Counted from the first letter of the stretch, positions 10,161 through 20,189 are shown. The stretch: DNA of 64,000 nt from CAVVUC01 sp963751395 (GCA_963751395.1 CAVVUC010000003.1:558001-622000); one strand, 5' to 3'. Numbers and translations: made by a program. The notes: generated from the letters alone by a model not told the origin.

Positions 10161-10481
10161 ATGGCTACTAAATTTGGCAGTTTTTCTTCACGCCGTTTAC
10201 CGGACAGAGTCACGGAGGAATTGGTTGCGGTGCTTTCCGGAACAGGATCCTTTGAATTCAAACCGTTGTTCGACATCGTTTACGCAAATCTTCATGCTAA
10301 AAAGTGCGCCAGTGGCGGTGAAGAAATGCTTCGTTTGCGCACCTATGAAAAGCTTCAGTCTCTTGTGGACCGGGGCGCGGTGAAGAAAACAACAACCAAT
10401 GCAATTAAGCGCTATCGTGGACTCGCTTCCCTGGCTTCAGTTCTTCCTGTGGTTCAGATGGCTCCTGCCAAGCTGACCTGA
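10161..10481 (+). CDS. Hypothetical protein, 106 aa
   Basis: This ORF is taken from the ATG at 10161, giving MATKFGSFSSRRLPDRVTEE. An earlier start at 10044 would run through the tail of the decayed transposase and is less likely. The middle of the protein (LRTYEKLQSLVDRGAVKKTT) looks like a small helix-turn-helix or winged-helix segment. No strong ribosome binding site is seen. The gene sits just after the IS1595 remnant, so it may be part of what that element disrupted. The function is unknown. Confidence 0.5.
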   Translation: MATKFGSFSSRRLPDRVTEELVAVLSGTGSFEFKPLFDIVYANLHAKKCASGGEEMLRLRTYEKLQSLVDRGAVKKTTTNAIKRYRGLASLASVLPVVQMAPAKLT

Positions 10482-10680
10482 AGCCGGAAGTATTTGTTTC
10501 TGGCAGGGTGGTGAAAAAACGGGCGTTCGCCTTTTGAATATCGGAGAACGAAGGCGACATCTGCATCCTTGCGCGTTCTCTTTACGGCTTTGCGCAGGTC
10601 ATGCGCGAAACACCCGCTTGCCTGCCATCTCCTTTGCCGCTATGCCTTGCCCAAGGTCTTTCCCACCGGCACCTCCATTC

Positions 10681-11343
10681 ATGAACCCACGCTTCTTCGC
10701 CGCCCTCGCTTTTCTTCTGCCCACGATTGCAGCCGTTGAAAGAACTGAAGCCCAGAGCGACTCCGGCTGGAAGGCGGTCTCCAGTTCGCCGTCGCTCGCC
10801 ATTTACAGCCGCACGCGAAAAGATTCCTCCGTGAAAGAACTGAAAGCCGTGGGCACAATCGACGCGCCTCCGTGGGTGGTGCGAAACGTGATCGACGACG
10901 CCGAGAACTACACGCAGTTCATGCCCTACGTGGTCGAGTCCCGCGTCATATCACGCAAAGGTGACGGACTCGTCGGCTACCAGCGGCTTTCGCCACCGCT
11001 CGTCTCCGCACGCGATTACACCGTCAGCGTCCAAAACACCGCGAAGACCGACGACGCCGGCACCACCTATCGCAGCGCATGGCAGACGGCCAACGCGCTC
11101 GGCCCGGCGGAGCGCTCCGGCACCGTGCGCGTGAAGGTCACCGAAGGCCAATGGCTGATGGAGCCTGCCGACAAGGGCACCAGGACACGCGCGACCTACC
11201 AGGTCTTCACCGACGCCGGCGGAGCGATCCCGGCGTTCATCATGAACCGCGCGAACACCACCGCGATCCCGCACCTCTTCGATTCAGTGCGCAAGCAGGC
11301 GCGCGAGCAGAAGTATTGGAAAAACCCGCCCGCCGCGAAGTAA
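10681..11343 (+). CDS. START-domain-like (SRPBCC) secreted protein
   Basis: The ATG at 10681 gives a 220-residue protein with a signal peptide (MNPRFFAALAFLLPTIAAV). The rest has the layout of bacterial START lipid-binding proteins: SLAIYSRTRKDSSVKELKA, VRNVIDDAENYTQFMPYVVE, RDYTVSVQN and a C-terminal amphipathic helix. Such proteins form a helix-grip cavity for lipids or other hydrophobic ligands. The ligand is unknown here. The longer in-frame ORF beginning at 10534 adds no conserved sequence and was not used. Confidence 0.8.
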   Translation: MNPRFFAALAFLLPTIAAVERTEAQSDSGWKAVSSSPSLAIYSRTRKDSSVKELKAVGTIDAPPWVVRNVIDDAENYTQFMPYVVESRVISRKGDGLVGYQRLSPPLVSARDYTVSVQNTAKTDDAGTTYRSAWQTANALGPAERSGTVRVKVTEGQWLMEPADKGTRTRATYQVFTDAGGAIPAFIMNRANTTAIPHLFDSVRKQAREQKYWKNPPAAK

Positions 11344-11362
11344 TCACGCGGAGTCACGCCTC

Positions 11363-12229
11363 TTACTTCGTTGGACCGCTCGCAGCGTCGTTCTCTCGCA
11401 TCGCGGCGAACATCTCGTTCGCGGCAACGCAGGTGATCGTGTTGTGATCCGCGTCGGCGATCTCGTGGAGCCGGATCATCCTTGGAAACATGCCCGCGAG
11501 TTCCCGGCTCATGCGAATCGGGATTAGCGAGTCGTCCAGGCCATGAACGATCGTGACTTTCGGCGGATGCCCGCGGGCAGCCAGCTCCGCAAGTCGGGCG
11601 CGATTGTCGAAGTTCTGAAGAAGCACGAGGCACAACGGCCAGCCAACGGTTTCCCGTGCCATGTCGCGCAGGCTCGTGAACGGCGCCGCGAGGATCACGC
11701 GTTCGACGGGATGTTTTGACGCAAACGCCAGCCCGGCCGCGCAGCCGATGGAATGTCCGATGACGTTCAGTTTCTTCTCCACCTCTTCACGGCTCGAGTG
11801 CAGGCATGCCGCCAGCTCATTCAACGCGGCTTCCGACGATTCTGCAATGGACGCCGGCGACGCGCCTCCTTCGCACTTGCCGTAACCGGGATAATCGACG
11901 AGCAGGAAACCGTCGCGCTTCTCGGGACATTGCATTACGAAGTCAGTCCAATCCAGCGCGAGCGCGCCGTTGCCGCCGAACATCACCCAAACGCGCTCCG
12001 GCTTTTTCTGTGAAGATGGCGGAATGTAAAACGCGCACTGCCGTCCTTCGCGCGTCGAGTAACTCAGTGCGCTTGCGTTTCGCGGCATCCGCTCTGCAAA
12101 CGCCGCACCGTAGCTGCGTGGGAAATAGATCATACTGTGCTGCTTCACAAGCAAGCCTCCCACGCCGAGCACCAGCACACCAGCAACGATGCGGGCAAAA
12201 CTCCCGAGCAATTTTTTGAGGCGGCTCAT
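11363..12229 (-). CDS. Alpha/beta hydrolase with N-terminal membrane anchor
   Basis: This 288-residue protein has one N-terminal transmembrane helix (residues 9-28) and an alpha/beta hydrolase fold. The nucleophile elbow is GHSIG with Ser160, and the oxyanion segment is VMFGGNGA. A probable catalytic Asp lies in HGLDDSLIP and a His in ADADHNTIT. It resembles the membrane-anchored BEM46/FrsA-like serine hydrolases. It is the last gene of a minus-strand operon after tamB and tamA, starting 3 bp after the tamA stop, which suggests a role tied to the envelope. The substrate is unknown. Confidence 0.85.
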   Translation of the reverse strand: MSRLKKLLGSFARIVAGVLVLGVGGLLVKQHSMIYFPRSYGAAFAERMPRNASALSYSTREGRQCAFYIPPSSQKKPERVWVMFGGNGALALDWTDFVMQCPEKRDGFLLVDYPGYGKCEGGASPASIAESSEAALNELAACLHSSREEVEKKLNVIGHSIGCAAGLAFASKHPVERVILAAPFTSLRDMARETVGWPLCLVLLQNFDNRARLAELAARGHPPKVTIVHGLDDSLIPIRMSRELAGMFPRMIRLHEIADADHNTITCVAANEMFAAMRENDAASGPTK

Positions 12230-12232
12230 TTG

Positions 12233-14308
12233 CTAAAACGCAAAGCCGAAGCTGAAATGAAATGCGCCGCCCGCCTCGTTGTCTTTCGGCGAGGGATTCA
12301 CCCCGTAATCGAGGCGCAGCGGACCGACCGGCAGCCGGTATCGCAGCCCGCCGCCGAGTCCGTAACGCATCGTCCCGATCCCGTCGGACAGTTGGCGTCC
12401 CACGCTGCCCGCGTCCGCGAACACAGCGAAGTCAAGATCGCCGACGATCGGAAAAACATATTCGAGATTGAAGACTGTGAACGTCTCGCCGCCAATCGGG
12501 TAGCCGTGTGAATCCGCCGGCCCCAAATCCCGCTCCGCGAAACTCCGCACGGTGCGGCTGCCGCCGTTGAAATACAGTTCGTCGATCGGAAGCCCGCCGC
12601 TGCCGTTCAGCGTATAAATCAGACCGCCCCGCGCACCGAAGGCGAGCAGGGTTTTCTTGATCGGCAGATAGTACGAGAGCCGCGCCGTGCCCCGTATGAA
12701 TTCCAGCGAACTGCCGAAGCTGTTCACGGCGAACTCCGTGGTCGTGTTGGCGACAAAGCCCCTGCTTGGATTTGTGGCACTGTCGCGCAGATCCAGCGTC
12801 AGAGCCGTTCCGACGCTGCTGACGAGATAGGAGCCGGGACCGATGTCTGCCGGATCGATCCCTTTGTCCGAGACGATGTCCTCGCGCGTTTGGACAAAAG
12901 CCGTCGCCTCAAATTGCTTTGTGATCTTTCGCGAAAATCCTGCGCGCAATCCGGTCTCAACCTTCGAGTAACCGTCGTAGTCCTGGCTCTCCGCATAAAG
13001 CCGCAGCCGCAGACTGTATTCGCTCTCGAAAAACCACGGATCGATGTAAAGGATTTCGCCACGCAAACCTCGTTGCGAAATCTCCGCCTGCGCACTGATC
13101 GGCCTGCCTGTTCCGAACAAATCGCGGTCACCGATTTGCACTCCAAGAATGAAGCCTTCGAAAGTGCCGTATCCTGCAAGGAAGCCGAGTTCCTTCGCCT
13201 TTGCCTCCTCGACTTCAATGTCCAGCAGGATTTCGTTGCTCGGAAGCGGCTTCGATGTGACTCGCAGGTTCTTGAACAGACCCGTTCGCATCAGCTCGCG
13301 GTAGATTTCATCGAGCTTCGCGGGGTTGTAAAATTTCCCGTGCAGCTTCGCGAACCGGTTCGGCAGGAACTTCGCGCTGAGTCGGTCGAGGCCGGCGGCC
13401 TTGACTCCGTCGAACCGAAACACATTACCCGAATCGATCCGGAAGCTCACCGGCACGACGCCATTCTTTGCGATTGCCGGATCGCTCGTTGCGTCCACCT
13501 TCGCTTCGAAATAACCGCGCGACTTGTAGTAATAGACCAACGCCCGCTGCATGTTCGTCACGCGCTCCGGCGAGTAGGGCTCCTTCGAGAACGGCTCGAC
13601 TGTTTTTAGCAGTTCCGGCGGGAAAAAAACGAGGTCTCCATCGAAGCTCAGCCTGCCGAAAGTGTAGCGCTGCCCCTCGTGAATCGTGATCGCGACCGAG
13701 GCGCGCGTTTTGTCGGGTGAATACGCGATCTCGGGAGGATCGACAACCACATCCAGAAATCCCTCGCTCAAGTACAGCCCCGCAATGCGCTCGACACCCG
13801 TCTGCACATCGGCCTCCACAAACGGAAGATCGGTTTTCATCGCAGAAAAACGCTCGCGAGTCGCTCCGATGATGTATTCGCGCAGAGTCTTTTCGGGGAC
13901 GTTCTTGTTCCCGCGAAAAATCGTGTCGCCGATTCTCGTGAGCGGCCCTTGCGAAACGCTGAGGACCAGGCGGTTTCCAGGTGCGATCTTCCATGCCACG
14001 TCGGCCTGCGAGTAGCCGTTCTTGCGCAGGAAAACCCCGAGAAAAAACGCCGTGTCGTCCGCGGCTGCGGGCGAGAGACCGGAGGAGTCGATCGACTCGA
14101 TCTGATCGGCCAGCGCGGCGCGCATCTGTGGCGCGCTGAAACCAGTCACGCCCACAAAGTCGATATCCGCTTTCTGTGCGGCCGGCAGGAGAGTGGCGCC
14201 CCAGACCATTGTCACTCCGAGCACAGCGAGGAACCTCGCACACAACTCCCGGATGAAGCTGCAGGCTCCCTGGCTGCGCTCGAAACGACGATGGGTGGGT
14301 CTGTTCAT
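12233..14308 (-). CDS. tamA: TamA/BamA-family outer-membrane assembly protein
   Basis: This 691-residue protein has an N-terminal signal region, several POTRA repeats (for example GNRLVLSVSQGPLTRIGDTI and GQRYTFGRLSFDGDL) and an Omp85 C-terminal barrel. The barrel has the conserved GGSRTVRSFAERDLGP loop (the VRGF/Y-type motif) and ends in phenylalanine (FHFSFGFAF). With the adjacent TamB it probably assembles outer-membrane proteins or moves lipids between membranes. It starts 1 bp after the tamB stop. The signal-peptide core overlaps a dispersed repeat (see findings). Confidence 0.9.
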   Translation of the reverse strand: MNRPTHRRFERSQGACSFIRELCARFLAVLGVTMVWGATLLPAAQKADIDFVGVTGFSAPQMRAALADQIESIDSSGLSPAAADDTAFFLGVFLRKNGYSQADVAWKIAPGNRLVLSVSQGPLTRIGDTIFRGNKNVPEKTLREYIIGATRERFSAMKTDLPFVEADVQTGVERIAGLYLSEGFLDVVVDPPEIAYSPDKTRASVAITIHEGQRYTFGRLSFDGDLVFFPPELLKTVEPFSKEPYSPERVTNMQRALVYYYKSRGYFEAKVDATSDPAIAKNGVVPVSFRIDSGNVFRFDGVKAAGLDRLSAKFLPNRFAKLHGKFYNPAKLDEIYRELMRTGLFKNLRVTSKPLPSNEILLDIEVEEAKAKELGFLAGYGTFEGFILGVQIGDRDLFGTGRPISAQAEISQRGLRGEILYIDPWFFESEYSLRLRLYAESQDYDGYSKVETGLRAGFSRKITKQFEATAFVQTREDIVSDKGIDPADIGPGSYLVSSVGTALTLDLRDSATNPSRGFVANTTTEFAVNSFGSSLEFIRGTARLSYYLPIKKTLLAFGARGGLIYTLNGSGGLPIDELYFNGGSRTVRSFAERDLGPADSHGYPIGGETFTVFNLEYVFPIVGDLDFAVFADAGSVGRQLSDGIGTMRYGLGGGLRYRLPVGPLRLDYGVNPSPKDNEAGGAFHFSFGFAF

Positions 14309-14309
14309 C

Positions 14310-17300
14310 TTATCGAAAACGCAACAAGTACTTTACCGCGCCGCGATGACGGCCCTCGACGTCGAGATCCCCGATCAAATAAAAGTTCTCGAACAGCTCG
14401 AATTGCGCGCTCGCCTCTTGTTTTCCCGTGCGCGAATCGACGCCGCCGATGTCCACATTGAACCGGCTCAGGAATGACTCGTTCTCCGGCGCGGGCTTCG
14501 ACTTGAACACCTTCCTGTAAAGCTTTTGAAAAAGGAGCACCGCCGCGCGGCCCGCGAGCACGTCGTTACGTCCGGTCAATTCCTGAGTCGTTGCGCCCGT
14601 CGCGAGGAGCGAAAGAATTTCCTCCTGCGGCAGCGGCGGCTCGCTTGTGAAGATCGTCTGCGGCTCGGACGCCGTGCCGAAGATCGAGACATTGATGTTG
14701 TAGTCGCGCATCCGCGAAGTGCCTCGAATGTCGAGCGTCGGCACGAACGGATCGTCCGGCGAGAAATAGACGTAGCCGTAGGCGACTTTGAGTTTGCTGA
14801 AAGGCAGCGACGCGGTGAAGTTTTCGATCTGCACCTTGCCGTCGAGCGCCGGCGCGCGGCCGGTGCCGATGAGCCGCAAATCAACTTCCGCCGCTCCATT
14901 GGCAAGGTTCCCGCGAATCAGAAACGGGTCTTTCGTTTTAATCACAACGTCGAATTTCCAATCGCGGAGCGGCGGTTTCGGGAATGAGAACCCGGCGGAT
15001 GTTTGCGGCGGTCTGGGCGCGGGACGGCCTGGCAGCGTGATCGGAAGGATTTCCACTTCACGGAAAAATTTGCTCTTCGTGATTCCGATGGTGCCGGTGA
15101 CGTTCGCGGCATCGAAGGGCCCGTTGATCTTCACGTCGGAATCGGCGCGCACGGTGAGCGTTTCGTTTCGGACGAGCAGCGCGCCTCGCGAGGTGATTCG
15201 CAAATCGAATTGCGGCTCGGTGATTTTCGTGAGCCCGATTTTTCCAGCGAGATCGAATGTGCCGCCTGCGAGCCCGCCCTCAAAGCGGTTCACCGCGAGT
15301 TGATCGCCGGAAAATTTCAGGTCGCCTTTGAACGAATTGATCGCCGGCGCATCCGTCCGCCGGAAGCGCACCGCCGGCAGGTCGAATTGCGCCGCACCAC
15401 TCAGCAGGGGCTTCGCGAGGGTTCCGTCCATGTTCGCATCGAGGCTCATCTGGCCTTCGATGTAGCGCACGTCGGGCACGATCTGACTTACAAGCGCGAC
15501 CGAGGATTTCGGAAGCTTGACGGACAATCGCACCGGCAACTGATCGTCGATCTTTTTCTCCGCAAGAATCTGCGTGACGGGGAACGGGAGCGTGCCCGTG
15601 ATTTCGATCGGGCTGATGCCCGGCTGTTTCACGTCTCCGGTCAGAGCGAGGCGATTGTCGCGCAGGTGCAGGTCGAGGTCGAGCGTCGCTGGCGACAGCT
15701 TCGGCGCGGCTCTTGCCTGCAACTCGCGGCCTTCCATTGCCAGATGCGCCTCGAGCCGGTTCATGCTTCCCTGTGCAGTGAGCGAGGCGGTGAATTTTCC
15801 CTTCAGCGGCAGCGGCTGCGCCGGACGTGTGGGCAGGGTTTCGAGCCGCAATTCCTTCGTCGTCAGGTTCACCGAAACCGGTCCGTCAAGCGGCAGGATC
15901 GTCTCCGGTTTTGTTGGCGTGCGCAGATCGAGCGGCAGCGCAAACTCGCCGGTGAGGACTTCGGTTTTCTCCTGCTGAAATTTGATGTCGCGCACGCGCA
16001 GTTGCCGGTCACGCAAGCTCACGAGCGCCTGGAGATGGCTTTGGTTTGTATCAATGCGGAAGATCGGAAAGTCGATGACTTCCGGCGAGTAGAGCCCGGC
16101 GATTTCCGCGTCGATGGACTGCAGATTTCCGAAGCGCCCTTTCTGCAACTTGACGCGGCCTTGTCCGGAATGCTGGATCAACCCGGGTTTCCCGCTGCCC
16201 TCCCAGTCAACGTCGAGCGCGCCTCCGATCGGAGTTTCGATCAGCGCGTTGAAGGCCGCGAGGTTCCGGACTTTCGCGCGCAGCCTTCCGTCATAAGCGA
16301 AAGGCGGGCGCAGTTCGACGCGTCCGCTGCCGGTCACGCCGTCGGTCGCGTTGATTGCGAGTTCGAGCTTTTCGAGCTTTGCGACGCTCTGCGTGACCGG
16401 GACATCGACGTTGAGTTTCTCCGCCTTGAACTCGCCGTAACTCAGGTTCGATCCGGAAACAACGATGCGCCCGTCGTAATCGTTGTTCTTGCCCGCCATC
16501 GATCCATGCGCTTCGAGCTGCCCGTTCAATCCCGTCAGGTTCGGCTCCGCGTTGAACGAAGCAAGGCTTGGGGCGCTCGCGAAAAAGGTGAGATCAAATG
16601 TCGAGCCCGGCCAGGACTCGAGATCGCGTGGCAAATCGAGGAAGCCTTTCACCTGGATGGCGTTCCCGGCCCGCTTGAAGCCGGCCCGCTCGCAACGCAC
16701 CCGCTCGTTTTTGGTGGTGACCAGTATCTCGCCGGAATCGAGCGCGAACGTGCCGAACTGTGCCTCCTGGAAAACTGCTTCGATACGGGTTTCAAGGTCG
16801 TCGAAGGGCGATGTCTCGCCGCGGTCGTCGCCGAAGGCTTTCGCCAGTTCGAGCTTTGCGTTCACGATCCCGAACGCCGCTTTGTCGTCACCTGTTTCTT
16901 TTGCTGTCGCATTGATGCTGAGCGTGAATTTTCGGTCGTGGATTCCGAATTTTCCGTCGGCGTTCACCGTGCCGCGCGCGATGCCGGGACTAAACCGGCT
17001 CAACTCCGACGCCTCGATTTGAAAGAGTCCGTTCAGTTCAATCCGCGCAAAATCCGAAATCTGCTTCGGCAGCGCGCTTCTCACGCTCAGCGAGGCTTTG
17101 TTGTTTCCGGCAACCGCATCGGATTCGAGGTGCAGCGTGCCGTTTCTCGCGATGACTTTTGCCTCCACGCGATCGACTGTTGACGCGCCGATGGTCATCG
17201 ACTCGCCGAGCGCGGTTGCCTGTCCAGTCCACGAAGCAGGCACGTTCAGATCGCCGGAAACTTCGACCTTCACGTCGCTGATGTTGCCCGCCGGCATCGG

Positions 17301-18179
17301 CACCGTCGGGTTGAAATAGTGGACCAATGTGTCGATCCCGATGTAACTGGCGGCAGCACTCAACTGAATGTTCGCCTGCTTGTGTCCGAGATCTTTTCCC
17401 TCGAACCACAGCTTCACTGCGCCGCCGAAAATCCGCCCGTCCACAGCCGCGCGACAGATGTTTTCGGCGTGGCGCGACGCGTCGAGTTCCACCGTGTTGA
17501 ACCGCGCGTCGTCGTCGAGGTTCAGATCGCGCACGATCAGCTTGCGGTCGGCGTAGTGCGCTGTTGCCGCGATTGCGTTCCATGCGGGAACGTTCGGAAT
17601 TTTCACCTGCTCGATCTTGATGAAGCCGGCCCCAGCACGGTCGAGCAGGACATTTGCGTCCTGGATGCGCAGGTCGCCGTCGGGCGTGTGAACGAGCAGA
17701 CGGAAGTGCTCGACGTTCACGCGCCCGCCGATGATCGCCGGGATCAGCACGATGTTGCCCACGATCGCGCCAATGTCCGGATCTTCCTGCCGGTCGGGTT
17801 CATCGACGGGTTTGAGAACAATCTCCGCGTTCTTCAGTTCGCAGCTCCGCAGAAACCCGGCGACGCCATGGCGCAAAAGCCCCGGCAGGCTGTATCGCGC
17901 CCGGAATTCTTCAACGGAAATTTTTTCAACGGGACTCCCTGCACCCCCGGCGGCGCGCAAGTTTTTCAGAACCAGATTGCTGAACAAGGACCCCTCGATC
18001 TGAAAACCGAGCTGAATGTGCTGCGTCGCGGCCGCTTTTGTTGCGGCAAAGCGGATGACGCCGTGCAGAATCGGCCGATGAAAAGCCGCTCCGATCGCCA
18101 GTAGTGCGAGGACGACGAGGCCGAAGCGTCGCATCCGCCGAGGTGTCGAAGTTGGTTTTTTCGAATCGCCGTCAGTCAC
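14310..18179 (-). CDS. tamB: TamB/AsmA-like inter-membrane bridge protein
   Basis: This 1289-residue protein begins with a basic stretch and one membrane helix (FGLVVLALLAIGAAFHRP). It then consists of long repetitive beta-rich sequence typical of the TamB/AsmA groove proteins. The C-terminal DUF490 region is clear: YGYVYFSPDDPFVPTLDIRG, EPPLPQEEILSLLATGATT and a final GDLDVEGRHRGAVKYLLRFR. TamB spans the periplasm and pairs with the TamA barrel encoded directly downstream. The length matches Gram-negative TamB proteins. Confidence 0.9.
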   Translation of the reverse strand: MTDGDSKKPTSTPRRMRRFGLVVLALLAIGAAFHRPILHGVIRFAATKAAATQHIQLGFQIEGSLFSNLVLKNLRAAGGAGSPVEKISVEEFRARYSLPGLLRHGVAGFLRSCELKNAEIVLKPVDEPDRQEDPDIGAIVGNIVLIPAIIGGRVNVEHFRLLVHTPDGDLRIQDANVLLDRAGAGFIKIEQVKIPNVPAWNAIAATAHYADRKLIVRDLNLDDDARFNTVELDASRHAENICRAAVDGRIFGGAVKLWFEGKDLGHKQANIQLSAAASYIGIDTLVHYFNPTVPMPAGNISDVKVEVSGDLNVPASWTGQATALGESMTIGASTVDRVEAKVIARNGTLHLESDAVAGNNKASLSVRSALPKQISDFARIELNGLFQIEASELSRFSPGIARGTVNADGKFGIHDRKFTLSINATAKETGDDKAAFGIVNAKLELAKAFGDDRGETSPFDDLETRIEAVFQEAQFGTFALDSGEILVTTKNERVRCERAGFKRAGNAIQVKGFLDLPRDLESWPGSTFDLTFFASAPSLASFNAEPNLTGLNGQLEAHGSMAGKNNDYDGRIVVSGSNLSYGEFKAEKLNVDVPVTQSVAKLEKLELAINATDGVTGSGRVELRPPFAYDGRLRAKVRNLAAFNALIETPIGGALDVDWEGSGKPGLIQHSGQGRVKLQKGRFGNLQSIDAEIAGLYSPEVIDFPIFRIDTNQSHLQALVSLRDRQLRVRDIKFQQEKTEVLTGEFALPLDLRTPTKPETILPLDGPVSVNLTTKELRLETLPTRPAQPLPLKGKFTASLTAQGSMNRLEAHLAMEGRELQARAAPKLSPATLDLDLHLRDNRLALTGDVKQPGISPIEITGTLPFPVTQILAEKKIDDQLPVRLSVKLPKSSVALVSQIVPDVRYIEGQMSLDANMDGTLAKPLLSGAAQFDLPAVRFRRTDAPAINSFKGDLKFSGDQLAVNRFEGGLAGGTFDLAGKIGLTKITEPQFDLRITSRGALLVRNETLTVRADSDVKINGPFDAANVTGTIGITKSKFFREVEILPITLPGRPAPRPPQTSAGFSFPKPPLRDWKFDVVIKTKDPFLIRGNLANGAAEVDLRLIGTGRAPALDGKVQIENFTASLPFSKLKVAYGYVYFSPDDPFVPTLDIRGTSRMRDYNINVSIFGTASEPQTIFTSEPPLPQEEILSLLATGATTQELTGRNDVLAGRAAVLLFQKLYRKVFKSKPAPENESFLSRFNVDIGGVDSRTGKQEASAQFELFENFYLIGDLDVEGRHRGAVKYLLRFR

Positions 18180-18308
18180 GAATCGCTACGCTAACAACCC
18201 TGCCTTGATTCGCAATGCACGAGTGGCGGCGGGGTATTTTCCACAAGCAGAAGTTTCGGCTGCGTCTCGTTGTTGGCAGATGCCCCCGACTCCGCTACCA
18301 TCGGGCGC

Positions 18309-19175
18309 ATGATCGACTGGTTTCGTCATTGCGGACGGATTTGGTGGCGCGCGCTTTGCAAATACGTCGAGACCGACGGCGAACAACGCGCGGCCTCGTT
18401 CGCCTATTACGCCTTCTTCGCCATTTTTCCACTCATGCTGCTTTTTGTGTCGATCGGCTCGCAGTTCCTCAACCGCGACGAGGTCGCCCAAAATGTCGTC
18501 GAGTTCGTGGGCCGTTACGTGCCCGTGGTGCTCAATGAAGCGGGCAGGCAGAGCATGGTCTTCGACGCCATCAACGGCGTGCTGAAAACCCCAAAGCGGG
18601 CCAGCTTCATCGCACTGGTCGCGATCCTCTGGAGTTCGCTCGGCTTTTTCCATGCGATCGTGCGCGGCGTCAACCGCGCCTGGGGCACCATCGAGTATTC
18701 CTGGTGGAAGCTGCCGTTCAAAAACCTCGCCATGCTCGCCATCGTGGCCAGCGCCCTCCTCATCGGCGTGGTGGCCCCGGCGATCCTCAACTCAATCGAG
18801 GCATACACCTGGCGGCAGCAGATCACCTTCGGTGCCAGGGTCATCGACTTCCTCTTCCGGTTTGCGCGCCTCTCCATCCCCACCCTGGTCCTCTTCTACG
18901 GCTTCACCATGTTCTACAAGTTCGCCCCGCGCGGCAGCCGGCAGTTCTCCGAGGTCTGGCTCGCCTCCGCCGTGGTCACTTTCGCGCTACAGGCCCTGCA
19001 GAGCCTGTTCGTCCTTTACGTGAAAAACTTCACCAGCTTCAACACCATCTACGGCACCTTCGGCGGCGTGGTGATCTTCCTCATGTGGATTTATCTCTCC
19101 GGCTCGCTCATCATCTTCGGCGGCTGCCTGAGCGCCGCGCAGGACGAGTTGGGAAGAGGAGCGGATGAAGGCTGA
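18309..19175 (+). CDS. YihY/BrkB family inner-membrane protein
   Basis: The 288-residue protein starts at the ATG at 18309, giving MIDWFRHCGRIWWRAL. It has the six-helix layout of the YihY (formerly RNase BN) family with the family-typical segments AASFAYYAFFAIFPLMLL and FNTIYGTFGGVVIFLMWIYL. The molecular function of the family is not established; it has been mislabelled as a ribonuclease. The gene is divergent from tamB. Its last codons overlap the left arm of a repeat ahead of the next gene. Confidence 0.88.
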   Translation: MIDWFRHCGRIWWRALCKYVETDGEQRAASFAYYAFFAIFPLMLLFVSIGSQFLNRDEVAQNVVEFVGRYVPVVLNEAGRQSMVFDAINGVLKTPKRASFIALVAILWSSLGFFHAIVRGVNRAWGTIEYSWWKLPFKNLAMLAIVASALLIGVVAPAILNSIEAYTWRQQITFGARVIDFLFRFARLSIPTLVLFYGFTMFYKFAPRGSRQFSEVWLASAVVTFALQALQSLFVLYVKNFTSFNTIYGTFGGVVIFLMWIYLSGSLIIFGGCLSAAQDELGRGADEG

Positions 19176-19226
19176 AGTGCGCGGAAATTTTCCTTCATCC
19201 TCCATCCTTCTGCCTTCATCCTTTCC
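19162..19226. repeat. Short inverted-repeat element between the YihY gene and the CE7 esterase gene
   Basis: GGATGAAGG at the end of the yihY-like coding region is complemented by several CCTTCATCC-type units just before the esterase start. Confidence 0.55.
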
Positions 19227-19229
19227 CTC

Positions 19230-20189
19230 ATGCCTCTCATCGACAAACCGCTTCCCGAGCTGCTCGTTTATCCCGGCCTCAACCCGCGCCCGCACGATTT
19301 CGACGATTACTGGGCGGGGGCAATCGCGGAGATGGAAGCCGTCGATCCGCGCATCGAATTGCGCCCGGCGAAGTTCTCCGCGCCTTATGCCGAGTGCTTC
19401 GATCTTTTCTTCAATGGCGTCGGCGGCAGCCGCATCCACGCGAAATACCTCCGACCGCGCGGCACACCGAAGCCGCATCCCGCCGTGCTTCAATTCCACG
19501 GCTACTCGGGCCACAGCGGCGACTGGCAGGAGAAGCTCGGCTATGTCGCTCTCGGTTTCTCCGTCGCGGCGCTCGACTGCCGGGGACAGGGCGGCTTGAG
19601 CGAAAGCCTCGAACCGGTGCGCGGCAACAACTTCAAGGGCCAGATCGTCCGCGGCCTCGACGATGATCCGCGCAAGTTCGCGTTCCGCCAGATCTTCCTC
19701 GACACGGCCCAGCTCGCAAAAATCGTGATGTCTTTTGACGAAGTCGATCCCGCGCGCGTCGGGGCGATGGGCGGTTCACAGGGCGGCGCGCTCACGCTTG
19801 CATGCGTCGCGCTGTCGCCGGAAATCAAACGCGCCGCGCCGATGTTCCCTTTCCTCTGCGACTACCAGCGCGTCTGGGAGATGGATCTCGCCGAGGGCGC
19901 CTACGAGGAACTGCGCACCTATTTTCGTCTCTACGATCCGCGTCATGAACGGCAGCAGGAGATTTTCACGAAGCTCGGTTATATCGACATCCAGCATCTC
20001 GCCCCGCGCATCCGCTCCGAGGTCCTCATGGGCACGGGGCTCATGGACAAAATCTGCCCGCCGTCGTCGCAGTTCGCCGCCTACAACAAAATCACGGCGA
20101 AGAAGAACGTGCTCGTTTATCCCGACTTCGCGCACGAGAACCTGCCCGGCTTTCAAGACGCGACGTTCGAGTTTCTGGCGGGGCTTTGA
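19230..20189 (+). CDS. CE7-family acetyl xylan esterase / cephalosporin-C deacetylase-like
   Basis: This 319-residue alpha/beta hydrolase shows the CE7 signature: RGQGG at about residues 118-122, the nucleophile GGSQGG (Ser183), a catalytic Asp in GTGLMDKICPP and His in DFAHENLPG. These enzymes remove acetyl groups from xylo-oligosaccharides and related substrates. There is no signal peptide, so action in the cytoplasm is expected, in keeping with the family. A carbohydrate-degrading lifestyle is also suggested by the kdu genes at the other end of the window. Confidence 0.88.
   Translation: MPLIDKPLPELLVYPGLNPRPHDFDDYWAGAIAEMEAVDPRIELRPAKFSAPYAECFDLFFNGVGGSRIHAKYLRPRGTPKPHPAVLQFHGYSGHSGDWQEKLGYVALGFSVAALDCRGQGGLSESLEPVRGNNFKGQIVRGLDDDPRKFAFRQIFLDTAQLAKIVMSFDEVDPARVGAMGGSQGGALTLACVALSPEIKRAAPMFPFLCDYQRVWEMDLAEGAYEELRTYFRLYDPRHERQQEIFTKLGYIDIQHLAPRIRSEVLMGTGLMDKICPPSSQFAAYNKITAKKNVLVYPDFAHENLPGFQDATFEFLAGL

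Noticed and set aside
14310..18179. Long open frames on the plus strand across tamB (for example 15003-17183)
   Set aside because: High GC gives long antisense frames; their residues are Arg/His-rich shadow sequence while the minus strand has a full TamB with the DUF490 region.
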